Shown here: one piece after another, positions 8,618 to 17,624 of the stretch
How the letters are laid out: every line of letters begins with the position of its first letter
Position numbering within the stretch: position 1 is the first letter of the stretch
Program-made: the position numbers and the translations under genes
Source of the DNA: Streptomyces bicolor
Lineage (GTDB): Bacteria > Actinomycetota > Actinomycetes > Streptomycetales > Streptomycetaceae
NCBI RefSeq assembly: GCF_000719285.1
Contig: NZ_JOFS01000060.1
Coordinates: 1-25,696 of the forward strand
Length of the DNA stretch: 25,696 nucleotides
Direction: 5' to 3'
Notes under the pieces: model-generated
What the model was told of the DNA's origin: nothing
Databases searched by the model: none
The model's input: only the letters and a program-made list of their open reading frames with translations

Positions 8618-9295
8618 GCGGCCCGCGAGGCCGGTCAGCGCAACTGGTTCATCGCCTTCGCCGTCATCTCGGCGGTCTTCCTCTACACGACGGTCGTCAA
8701 CGTCATCGAGCGCCCCGACGGTGTCAAGATCGGTGCCTGCTTCATCGCCGGCATCATCCTCGTCTCCCTGCTCTCGCGACTGCTGCGCGCCTTCGAGCTG
8801 CGCGTGACCAGCGTGACGCTCGACGGCATGGCGGCACGATTCGTCAGGGACATAGCCAGCCGCAAGATCCGGTTCATCGCCAACGAGCCCGACCAGCGGG
8901 ACAAGGCCGAGTACCGCGACAAGATCGAGCAGATCCGGACCGACAACGACATCCCGGGCCAGGAGGACTTCGTCTTCGTCGAGGTGACGGTCACCGACCC
9001 GTCCGAGTTCGAGGCGGGCCTGACGGTACGCGGTGAGGTCACGCACAACCGCTACCGCGTGCTCACCCTGGAGTCCTCCTCCATCCCGAACGCCCTGGCC
9101 GCCCTCCTCCTGCACGTCCGTGACACGACCGGCTGCATCCCGCACATCTACTTCGAGTGGACCGAGGGCAACCCCTTCGCCAACTTCCTGCGCTTCTTCC
9201 TCTTCGGCCAGGGCGAGGTCGCCCCGGTCACCCGCGAGGTGCTGCGCGAGGCGGAGCCGGACCGCGAGCGCAGGCCACGGGTGCACACCGGCTGA
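8618..9295 (+). pseudogene. C-terminal third of an APC-family amino acid transporter, 5'-truncated
   Basis: The plus-strand frame from about 8618 (AAREAGQRNWFIAFAVI) to the stop at 9295 encodes about 225 residues. They match the end of a large Streptomyces APC-family transporter: two membrane helices, then a soluble tail with FIANEPDQRD, IRTDNDIPG and IYFEWTEGNPFANFLRFFLFGQGEVAPVTREVLREAEPD. Members of this family are usually about 600-650 residues, so roughly the first two thirds are missing. No start codon or RBS of its own is visible at the junction. The upstream reading continues antisense through the truncated kinase gene, giving only a chimeric ORF. The homology judgement comes from memory of the family. 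Confidence 0.8.
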
Positions 9296-9384
9296 AACGG
9301 CCTCGGCCATCAGGATCGCGTCAAGGATGAGCCGTAAGGCGTCAGAGCGCTGTCAGCACCGGTCACTGCGTCGCCGTCGCCCCC

Positions 9385-9390
9385 TACCGT
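9385..9390 (+). promoter_or_regulatory. -10-like TACCGT exactly 7 nt before a GTG start
   Basis: TACCGT is followed by 7 nt and then the GTG at 9398, which is the geometry of a leaderless transcript. No Shine-Dalgarno sequence is present. No convincing -35 is visible. Confidence 0.4.
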
Positions 9391-9397
9391 CTGCACT

Positions 9398-9919
9398 GTG
9401 CAGGGAAACGGACCGCGACCGGCCCCGACGAGCGACCGCCACTGGCGCGGTGGCGCCCGGTTCGCCACGGGCTGCGCTCTTGCCTTCTTCGGCATGACCC
9501 TGCTGGTCGACTGGGACGCACACACGCTGACACCACCACGCACCCTGCTGTGGCTGGTCATGACCTCCGTGATCTTCACGATCCTGCTCCCGCAACGCGT
9601 GACCGCGGGCCCGGGCTGGCTCGCGGTCCGTGGCCTCGTCCGGCGTCAGACGGTGCGTACGGACGCGCTGGTGTCCATACGGCAGTACGGCGACATTTCC
9701 GCGCACCTGACCCTGCGCGACACGGACGGCCGCCGCCTGGACGTGGACCCGCTCGTCCTGGTCACCAATCCCCTGCTCTGGCACGAGCTGGACACCGGTG
9801 TACGCCGCTCACGCGCCGGCGGAACGCTGCTCGAAGGCACGGACTTACTGGAGCGGCTGCGGCACCAGATCGACGACGCGACGGCGCGGGCGGTGCTCAG
9901 GGCGTCCGGGATCTCCTGA
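9398..9919 (+). CDS. Small membrane protein of unknown function
   Basis: The 173-residue protein starts at a GTG and has two closely spaced hydrophobic segments (about residues 24-42 and 46-64). A soluble C-terminal domain with alternating beta-like segments follows (GWLAVRGLVRRQTVRTDALVSIRQYGDISAHLTLRD), which resembles bacterial PH-like membrane proteins. I do not recognise a named family. It has no operon partner: the truncated transporter ends 100 bp upstream, and the next gene is convergent. The start appears leaderless, with TACCGT 7 nt upstream. The frame is clean throughout. Confidence 0.7.
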   Translation: MQGNGPRPAPTSDRHWRGGARFATGCALAFFGMTLLVDWDAHTLTPPRTLLWLVMTSVIFTILLPQRVTAGPGWLAVRGLVRRQTVRTDALVSIRQYGDISAHLTLRDTDGRRLDVDPLVLVTNPLLWHELDTGVRRSRAGGTLLEGTDLLERLRHQIDDATARAVLRASGIS

Positions 9920-9961
9920 AGACCGAGCGCCGGGCCGGCCGTACCACGACCTGCCCGTACG

Positions 9962-10192
9962 TCATCCGCCCGGCGATCTCGACCCGCAGGACGACGGGGG
10001 CACCGGCGGCAGATCCACCGTCAACTCGGCGAGCTCACCCAAAGTGCGGGCGGACAGGGCGGCGGTGACCCGCTCGTCCAGCTCCTCGATGGTCAGCCGG
10101 CCGTCCCCCGCCGCGGAGTTCAGCACCTGCACGACACGGTCCCGGTCCGCGTCCGAAGCGCGCAGCCCCGTACGCGACAGCTCCGCCGACAT
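9962..10192 (-). CDS. DUF1707 domain protein (76 residues, C-terminus possibly frameshifted)
   Basis: The N-terminal part is a typical DUF1707 (SHOCT-like) domain: LRASDADRDRVVQVLNSAAGDGRLTIEELDERV, then ARTLGELAELTVDLP. Such domains are common at the N-terminus of actinobacterial envelope or regulatory proteins. After LPPVP the frame turns into a low-quality SSCGSRSPGG tail. If one base were restored near 10008 (GGGGGCACC), the frame would continue as APVVLRVEIAGRMTYGQVVV and stop at 9897, which looks much more protein-like. So the gene may end at 9897. The start ATG has GAGGG immediately upstream. It is divergent from the molybdate-binding regulator. Confidence 0.7.
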   Translation of the reverse strand: MSAELSRTGLRASDADRDRVVQVLNSAAGDGRLTIEELDERVTAALSARTLGELAELTVDLPPVPPSSCGSRSPGG

Positions 10193-10226
10193 ACCCTCAC
10201 CCCCGATCGCACGCCGCCAACCGCAC

Positions 10227-10244
10227 TAACGCCATATCGCGTTA
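10227..10244. promoter_or_regulatory. Perfect inverted repeat TAACGC-N6-GCGTTA between DUF1707 and HTH-Mop genes
   Basis: The 18-bp dyad lies in the 110-bp divergent intergenic region, 34 nt from the DUF1707 start and 58 nt from the HTH-Mop start. On the minus strand it falls in the spacer of a possible promoter TTGGGT-N17-TAGTGC. Its central ATATCGCGTTATA sequence loosely recalls ModE-type molybdate operators. Binding by the adjacent HTH-Mop protein is inference. Confidence 0.5.
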
Positions 10245-10289
10245 TACCCAACGGCCAACCCCCCGCCCGCGGTTCCCGGCCGGCACCCC

Positions 10290-10295
10290 TATCGT
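10290..10295 (+). promoter_or_regulatory. -10-like TATCGT for a leaderless HTH-Mop transcript
   Basis: TATCGT is separated by exactly 7 nt (GACCGCC) from the ATG at 10303. No Shine-Dalgarno sequence is present, so a leaderless mRNA is likely and the ATG, not the GTG at 10294, is favoured. Confidence 0.45.
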
Positions 10296-10302
10296 GACCG
10301 CC

Positions 10303-10698
10303 ATGCACTCCTACACGATCGGCCAGGCGGCACGGCTGCTGGGCGTCAGCCCCGACACCGCCCGCCGCTGGGCGGACGCGGGCCGGGTGGCGACCCACCG
10401 CGACGAGACCGGACGGCGGCTCATCGACGGCAAGGACCTCGCCGCGTTCTCGGTCGAACTCGCCAAGTCCGGCAGCGGCGAGGAGGAGACCTCGTACACC
10501 TCGGTACGCAATGCCTTCCCCGGCATCGTCACCGCGATCAAACTCGGCGACGTGGCGGCCCAGGTCGACATCCAGGCGGGCCCGCACCGGCTGGTCTCCC
10601 TCCTCACCCGCGAGGCAGTGGAGGAACTGGGCCTGGAGGTGGGCATGGAGGCGACCGCCCGCGTGAAGTCGACAAACGTGCACATCGACCGCGCATAG
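10303..10698 (+). CDS. HTH-Mop (TOBE) molybdate-responsive transcriptional regulator
   Basis: The 131-residue protein has a MerR/excisionase-type helix-turn-helix at the N-terminus (YTIGQAARLLGVSPDTARRWADAGRV, about residues 3-28). A C-terminal Mop/TOBE molybdate-binding domain (about residues 65-131) follows: SVRNAFPGIVTAIKLGDVAAQVDI, LVSLLTREAVEELGLEVGMEATARVKSTNVHI. Such proteins sense molybdate or tungstate directly and probably control molybdenum uptake or storage genes. The neighbour downstream is a molbindin, and the dyad at 10227-10244 is a candidate operator. The start is the ATG with a leaderless promoter. No modABC transporter is in the window. Confidence 0.88.
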   Translation: MHSYTIGQAARLLGVSPDTARRWADAGRVATHRDETGRRLIDGKDLAAFSVELAKSGSGEEETSYTSVRNAFPGIVTAIKLGDVAAQVDIQAGPHRLVSLLTREAVEELGLEVGMEATARVKSTNVHIDRA

Positions 10699-10776
10699 TC
10701 GGGCGAACAGGAACACTACGGTAGGAATCGCGAACCCGAATCGCCCCGAACCCCTACCGTCTGCGAGGCGTCCCCC

Positions 10777-11193
10777 ATGAGCCTGAGCATCCGCAACCAG
10801 CTCCCCGGCACGGTCACAGCCATCACTCCCGGCGAGGTCATGGCAACGGTCAAGGTCCGCCTCGCCGGCGGCCAGGATCTCACCGCGGCGATCACCCTGG
10901 AGGCCGTCGAGGACCTCGGCCTGGCAGAAGGCAGCACCGTGAACGCCCTCGTGAAGGCCACGGAGATCTCCCTGGCCACCGCCCCGGTCAAGGGCCTGTC
11001 CATCCGCAACCAGCTCCCCGGCACGACCGGCCTCGCCACGGGCGGCGCGATGGCATCGGTCAAGATCGCCGTGGACGGCGCGGAGCTGACCGCGGCCATC
11101 ACCAAGGACGCCACCACCGACCTCGCCCTGGCCCCCGGAGCCCCCGTGGTCGCGCTGGTCAAGGCGACGGAAGTAGCACTGACGACGGCGTGA
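10777..11193 (+). CDS. Double-Mop-domain molbindin (molybdate-binding storage protein)
   Basis: The 138-residue protein is an internal duplication of the Mop/TOBE domain. LSIRNQLPGT begins both halves (about residues 3 and 74), and each half ends with ALVKATE. There is no other domain, so it is a molbindin that buffers cytoplasmic molybdate rather than a regulator. The second half has diverged (TTGLATGGAMASVKIAVDG). It lies 78 nt after the HTH-Mop gene. TACCGT at 10755-10760 may be a -10 box, and GAGG lies about 8 nt before the ATG. It is closed by the strong terminator at 11238-11277. Confidence 0.9.
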   Translation: MSLSIRNQLPGTVTAITPGEVMATVKVRLAGGQDLTAAITLEAVEDLGLAEGSTVNALVKATEISLATAPVKGLSIRNQLPGTTGLATGGAMASVKIAVDGAELTAAITKDATTDLALAPGAPVVALVKATEVALTTA

Positions 11194-11237
11194 GACCCAG
11201 GGCGGCAGCACAAGGACGCACAGGCACGAGAACGCAC

Positions 11238-11277
11238 AAGGGCTCCGCCCGGCCAGGCACGGCCGGGCGGAGCCCTT
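11238..11277. terminator. Strong bidirectional terminator between molbindin and gcvP
   Basis: A perfect 17-bp stem (AAGGGCTCCGCCCGGCC at 11238-11254, complement at 11261-11277) encloses a 6-nt loop. It starts 45 nt after the molbindin stop and ends 40 nt before the convergent gcvP stop. AA/TT at the stem base lets it work in both directions. Confidence 0.85.
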
Positions 11278-11316
11278 CCACTCGTTCACCTACGTCGGTG
11301 AGTCAGCCCGTGAACG

Positions 11317-14202
<2,886 letters not shown>

Positions 14203-14205
14203 TGC

Positions 14206-14215
14206 GGAGGCCTCC
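14206..14215 (-). promoter_or_regulatory. gcvP ribosome-binding site embedded in a palindrome
   Basis: The Shine-Dalgarno AGGAGG is immediately followed by CCTCC, so GGAGGCCTCC is self-complementary. The GGCCTCC part is also complementary to the GGAGGCC at the 3' end of the glycine riboswitch (about 14263-14269). This offers a possible route for glycine-dependent exposure of the RBS. The mechanism is inference. Confidence 0.35.
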
Positions 14216-14263
14216 TGGTCTGACGCGACCTTCGAGGGGCACCACGGCACGGGTACCCGGACG

Positions 14264-14466
14264 GCCTCCCCCTCTGTCATCTCAACCTGAGAGCTTCACC
14301 GGGTCGCCCAAAGGCTCCCGACTTTCACCGTCGGTGAGAGCGGAAGCCGTCGACACCCGCCCTGCTTTCCAGAGTGACCTCGTCCGTGCGGTACGTGTGC
14401 CTGAGAGATTCCGGGGAGGATTTGCTCCTTCGGCGCCTCCGGATGGTGTCCGGAGGACTCTCCCGC
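14264..14466 (-). ncRNA. Tandem glycine riboswitch upstream of gcvP
   Basis: Read on the minus strand, the first aptamer (about 14466-14390) has GGGAGAG, a CCTCCGGA/TCCGGAGG hairpin, GCGCCGAAGGAGCAA and CGGAATCTCTCAGGCA, all signatures of the glycine class. A linker with ACGGACGAGGTCACTCTGG leads to the second aptamer (about 14345-14264). That one has CTCACCGACGGTGAAAGTC, GGTGAAGCTCTCAGGT and GATGACAGAGGGGGAGG. Two aptamers in series before gcvP is the classic arrangement. It would turn on glycine cleavage when glycine is abundant. Confidence 0.93.
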
Positions 14467-14479
14467 ACGGGGTCAGCAG

Positions 14480-14507
14480 CCGCTAGCAAGCCTACCAGCG
14501 GGGTCAA
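14480..14507 (-). promoter_or_regulatory. gcvP: Probable gcvP promoter
   Basis: On the minus strand TTGACC (14507-14502) is followed by 16 nt and TAGCGG (14485-14480). Transcription would start just before the first aptamer. The -35 is good, the -10 only fair. Confidence 0.5.
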
Positions 14508-14589
14508 CGCACGGACCTTCGAGTGGCCGCACTCACCAATGTGCCTTTTCGTAGTGCTTACGGATGAGTTGCGACCAAGTGGAGGGCCC

Positions 14590-14961
14590 GTGCAGACCGA
14601 CATCGATCCGCGCAACCTGATCGGCCGCAAGGCCTTCGACTGCAACGGCACCAAGATCGGCACCATCGACGAGGTCTATCTCGACGACGCCACCGGGGTG
14701 CCGGAATGGGCGGCGATACGCACCGGCCTGTTCTCCCGGGACGCCTTCGTCCCCCTGGAGCCCAGCGAACTGATAGAGGGCACCCTCCACGTCCCCTTCG
14801 ACCGCGCCCTGATCAAGGACGCCCCCGACTTCGGCGTAGGCCGCCACCTCTCCCCCGAACAGGAACTCCAGCTCTACCACCACTACGGCCTCGACGTGGC
14901 CCCTCCACCCCCCATTCCGGACCGGGACTTCGGCAACCTGGCAGGCAGAGAGGACACGTGA
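14590..14961 (+). CDS. PRC-barrel domain protein
   Basis: The 123-residue protein has a PRC-barrel domain at the N-terminus (LIGRKAFDCNGTKIGTIDEVYLDD, then PEWAAIRTGLFSRDAFVPL). A second motif, FDRALIKDAPDFGVGRHLSPEQELQLYHHYGL, is typical of the actinobacterial family. The C-terminal tail is proline-rich. PRC-barrel proteins bind RNA or protein partners, and the role of this one is unknown. I chose the GTG at 14590 because GGAGG lies just before it and homology begins with QTDIDPRNLIG. The frame is open further upstream to an ATG at 14539, but that part looks like non-coding promoter DNA. It is divergent from gcvP. Confidence 0.85.
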   Translation: MQTDIDPRNLIGRKAFDCNGTKIGTIDEVYLDDATGVPEWAAIRTGLFSRDAFVPLEPSELIEGTLHVPFDRALIKDAPDFGVGRHLSPEQELQLYHHYGLDVAPPPPIPDRDFGNLAGREDT

Positions 14962-14984
14962 CCCGCCCACGGCAGCCACCGCAC

Positions 14985-15090
14985 CCATCAGCCACGCGGC
15001 ACCCACACCCACTCAGCCTGCGGGCAGTCGTGCCGCTGGGGCGGCACGGGTGGCACGGGTGGGCGCAGGCGGCACCCCGCAAGCGCGGGG
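14985..15090. repeat. GC-rich repeat-like intergenic segment with hairpins
   Basis: The 218-bp spacer between the convergent PRC-barrel and dinB genes holds GTGCCGC, then CTGGG, then GCGGCAC (15029-15047). It also holds a GGCACGGGT doublet and a CCCCGC-AAGC-GCGGGG hairpin (15075-15090). From memory, very similar segments recur between genes across Streptomyces chromosomes. I see no protein-coding signal in it. The last hairpin may serve as a terminator for both flanking genes. Confidence 0.45.
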
Positions 15091-15179
15091 CAAGCGTCCC
15101 CACCCTCCACCGCAACCACAATCCCCGGGGACCCAGAAAAGCCACGAGACGCTCCACGCCATGAGCCGACCGCAACCCC

Positions 15180-16592
15180 CTACGCGCCCGGCACCACAGG
15201 CGCCACCCCCGAGCCCTCATCCCCCGCACCCGTCCCCGCCCCCGAACCCTCAGGTCTTCGCGCCACCAACGGCAACGGCTCCGCCACCTCCAACCCCGGA
15301 TCATCCACCCGAAACGTCCGCACCCGCCCCGGCTCCGACCCAGGCGTCTCGAACCGCACAGTCACCCGCCCCAACCCACTCCCCTGCACCCACCCATGCC
15401 CGTACTCGACGTGCCGCACATCGTGCCCCGCAACCCACCGCCGCTCGACAGGCACGACCTCCCGTTCCTCCGCGGGCTCCTCCCGATCCCCCTCCTCCGC
15501 GGCCTGCTCAACCCGCTCCCCCGCCGCCTGCGCGAACAGATCCTCCTGCGTGTAGTCGGCCAACCCACTCACCCCGACCCCCAGCAGCCGCACACCCCCC
15601 GTCGTGTCCACGGCATCCAGCAACCGCGCCGCGGCCTCCCGCACCACCGCCGGATCATCCGTAGGCCCACGCAGCGTCTCGGACCGGGTCAGGGTGGAGA
15701 AGTCGTACCGCCGCACCTTCAGCACGATCGTCCGCCCCGACAACCCGGCCCCCCGCAAGCGCCGCACACAACGGTCGGCCAGCCGCTGCACCTCCAGCCC
15801 CACCCGGACCCGGTCATGAATGTCCACGTCGTACGTGTCCTCGACCGACACCGACTTGGCCTCCCGTTCGGCCACCACGGGCCGCTCGTCATGCGCCAGC
15901 GCCATGGCGTACAGGGCGTGCCCGTGCGCCTTGCCGAGCAGCCGCACGAGCTCGTCCTCCCCCGCCTCGGCGATCTCGTCGACCGTGTGGATCCCGGCCC
16001 GCCGCAGATGATCCCCCGTCGCCGGCCCGACCCCCGGCAACGTCCGCACGGACATCGGCCCGAGCAATGCCCTCTCGGTCCCCGGCTCGATCAGCACCAG
16101 CCCGTCGGGCTTGGCCTCCTCCGAGGCGATCTTCGCCAGCATCTTGGACGCGGCCAGCCCCACGGATCCCGCAAGCCCGGTGGCCGCCCGTATGTCGGCG
16201 CGCAGCTTCGCCCCCACCAGCCGCGCCGACTGCTCGTCCCAGGCCGCTCCCGCGGCCTCCAGATCCACGAACGCCTCGTCCAGGCTCAGCGGCTCCACCA
16301 GCGGCGACAGCTCTCGCAGCAGCCCCATGACCTGGTCGCTGATCTCCCGGTAGATCCCGAACCTCGGCACGAGATACGCGGCATTCGGCGCCAGCCGGCG
16401 CGCCTGAGCCATGGGCATCGCGGAGTGGACCCCGAAGACCCGAGCCTCATAGGACGCGGTGGCGACGACTCCACGCGGCCCGAGGCCGCCCACGATCACG
16501 GCTTTCCCGCGCAGGCTCGGCTTGGATGCCTGCTCCACCGAGGCGTAGAAGGCATCCATGTCGAGATGCAGGATCGTGGGCGCGTTTCTCAC
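15180..16592 (-). CDS. dinB: DNA polymerase IV (Y-family, DinB)
   Basis: This is an error-prone translesion polymerase. The 470-residue protein has the Y-family active site: LHLDMDAFYASVEQ (about residues 8-21) and PLSLDEAFVDL (about residues 100-110). It also has the YE motif in ATASYEARVFGV, a helix-hairpin-helix (LPGVGPATGDHLRRAGI) and the little-finger domain. A QEDLF pentapeptide, a likely beta-clamp-binding motif, lies about residue 350. The remaining 120 residues form an actinobacterial extension. It has an acidic stretch, a GHGWVQGSGLGRVTVRFETPG block and a disordered Gly/Ala/Ser-rich end. The start is a GTG at 16592 with a weak GGAG close by. No SOS box was seen. Confidence 0.95.
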   Translation of the reverse strand: MRNAPTILHLDMDAFYASVEQASKPSLRGKAVIVGGLGPRGVVATASYEARVFGVHSAMPMAQARRLAPNAAYLVPRFGIYREISDQVMGLLRELSPLVEPLSLDEAFVDLEAAGAAWDEQSARLVGAKLRADIRAATGLAGSVGLAASKMLAKIASEEAKPDGLVLIEPGTERALLGPMSVRTLPGVGPATGDHLRRAGIHTVDEIAEAGEDELVRLLGKAHGHALYAMALAHDERPVVAEREAKSVSVEDTYDVDIHDRVRVGLEVQRLADRCVRRLRGAGLSGRTIVLKVRRYDFSTLTRSETLRGPTDDPAVVREAAARLLDAVDTTGGVRLLGVGVSGLADYTQEDLFAQAAGERVEQAAEEGDREEPAEEREVVPVERRWVAGHDVRHVEYGHGWVQGSGLGRVTVRFETPGSEPGRVRTFRVDDPGLEVAEPLPLVARRPEGSGAGTGAGDEGSGVAPVVPGA

Positions 16593-16742
16593 ATCTCCGA
16601 TGCTGCCTCACGCCACTGACAATGCCGCGCTACAAAGGCCCGTCCCGTCGGCCATCGGCCCGATCAACCGCGGACCCATCCCGCCCGACAGCTCGCGAAG
16701 TTCTCGACGATGGCCGCTCGGACCGCACAGACCAGCCGATCA

Positions 16743-16878
16743 CACCGCCGAGCCAACCCATCGGACCACCTGCTCAGGCCGGTGAGCCAGTCCCTCGAAC
16801 CGCCCGGTCAGGCCACTGAGCCAGCCCCTCAGACCGCCCGGTTACGCCGCCGAGCCAACTCGTCCGCCGGATTGTGCC
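16743..16878. repeat. Decaying 34-bp tandem repeat across the merR stop codon
   Basis: Units begin at 16743, 16777, 16811 and, partly, 16845. The units at 16777 and 16811 are about 82 percent identical (GGCC..TGAGCCAG.CCCTC..ACCGCCCGGT.A). The 16743 unit matches its neighbour at about 23 of 34 positions. The 16845 unit starts CGCCGCCGAGCCAA, one mismatch from the 16743 unit. The unit at 16811 contains the merR stop codon, so the end of the coding sequence appears to have been duplicated downstream. Confidence 0.6.
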
Positions 16879-17530
16879 CGACCAACGTCTCCCCGGTGTC
16901 GATCCGCTCCCCGTGCAACTGCGACAAGGCGCTCTCGACGTCCCGCCACACCACTCCCACGGCGATCCCGAAGATCCCCTGCCCACCCTGGAGCAGCGCA
17001 TGGACCTCGTCCGGCGAGGTGCACTCGTACACCGTCGCACCGTCGCTCATCAGCGTCATGCGCTCCAGATCACGAAAGCCCCGCTCCCGCAGATGCTGCA
17101 CGGCGGTACGGATGTTCTGCAGCGACACACCGGTGTCGAGGAACCGCTTGACGATCTTCAGGACGACGACGTCCCGGAAGCTGTACAGCCGCTGCGTGCC
17201 CGACCCGTACGCGGGCCGCACGCTCGGCTCGACCAGCCCGGTGCGCGCCCAGTAGTCGAGCTGCCGGTAGGTGATGCCGGCGGCCGCACACGCCGTCGGA
17301 CCGCGGTAGCCGATCTGCTCGGTTTCCATGGACGCCGCCCCTCCGCCGTTGCTCGGCACGGCCGTCGGTCGCTGCGGAGCGTGATCGGCCGCGCTGCCCT
17401 GAAGCGGGCTGCCGGGATGGGGGTACCCCCTGCTCGAACGAAGTTGAGAACTCGGGGGAGGGTACGGTCCGCCCGCCCCGAGACTACGCCCGGGGGCGCC
17501 CCCACCCGAACCGTCGCCGCTGCTTCTCAC
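16829..17530 (-). CDS. MerR-family transcriptional regulator with disordered N-terminal extension
   Basis: The conserved core starts at METEQIGYRGPTACAAAGI. It contains a MerR-type helix-turn-helix (ITYRQLDYWARTGLVEPSVR, then GSGTQRLYSFRDVVVLKIVKRFLDTG). The effector or dimer domain is YECTSPDEVHALLQGG, GIFGIAVGVVWRDVE. It is the last gene of the GarA-FtsR-DUF151-MerR block. Two starts are possible. The GTG at 17530 (233 residues) has GGAGG 5 nt upstream and a near-consensus promoter; the ATG at 17329 (166 residues) has GGAGGGG 8 nt upstream. I prefer the GTG. The extra 67 residues are low-complexity and partly encoded by a dispersed repeat at 17419-17465. The target genes are unknown. Confidence 0.85.
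   Translation of the reverse strand: MRSSGDGSGGGAPGRSLGAGGPYPPPSSQLRSSRGYPHPGSPLQGSAADHAPQRPTAVPSNGGGAASMETEQIGYRGPTACAAAGITYRQLDYWARTGLVEPSVRPAYGSGTQRLYSFRDVVVLKIVKRFLDTGVSLQNIRTAVQHLRERGFRDLERMTLMSDGATVYECTSPDEVHALLQGGQGIFGIAVGVVWRDVESALSQLHGERIDTGETLVGHNPADELARRRNRAV
17419..17465. repeat. Dispersed Streptomyces-type palindromic repeat
   Basis: The segment begins GGGGGTACCCCCTGCTCGAA and ends CTCGGGGGAGGGTAC. It contains nested inverted repeats (GGGGGTACCCCC; CTCGAA with TTGAGAACTCG). From memory it belongs to a small multi-copy element found between genes in Streptomyces. Here it is in the open N-terminal part of the merR gene and stays in frame. Confidence 0.5.
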
Positions 17531-17560
17531 GCCGACCTCCGTCCTTGACCTGCCTTCTCG

Positions 17561-17589
17561 ACGGTAGGCAGTCACCAGGGGTGCGTCAA
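17561..17589 (-). promoter_or_regulatory. Near-consensus promoter of the merR gene
   Basis: On the minus strand TTGACG (17589-17584), a 17-nt spacer and TACCGT (17566-17561) form a sigma-70-type promoter. It lies about 30 nt before the GTG start, which supports 17530 as the start. It shows the gene has its own promoter besides any read-through from DUF151. Confidence 0.7.
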
Positions 17590-17598
17590 CGATCGCCA

Positions 17599-17624
17599 CA
17601 CTCGGCACGCCGAGTGATAATCAC
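17599..17624. promoter_or_regulatory. Two overlapping palindromes just upstream of the merR -35 box
   Basis: CACTCGGC-AC-GCCGAGTG (17599-17616) is a perfect 18-bp dyad beginning 9 nt from the -35 hexamer. GTGATAATCAC (17614-17624) is a second perfect dyad overlapping its edge. They look like operator sites. Self-regulation by the MerR protein or binding by the FtsR-like protein is inference. Confidence 0.5.

Noticed and set aside
7760..9295. Plus-strand ORF of 511 codons
   Set aside because: Only the part from about 8618 is transporter sequence; the rest is antisense of the kinase remnant.
7640..9310. Minus-strand ORF of 556 codons across the 8.6-kb junction
   Set aside because: It is chimeric: antisense of the transporter fragment joined to the kinase fragment and then a frameshifted tail. 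It has no RBS or family match as a whole.
16829..17608. MerR gene starting at 17608
   Set aside because: This start lies upstream of the promoter at 17561-17589, so the transcript would not include it.
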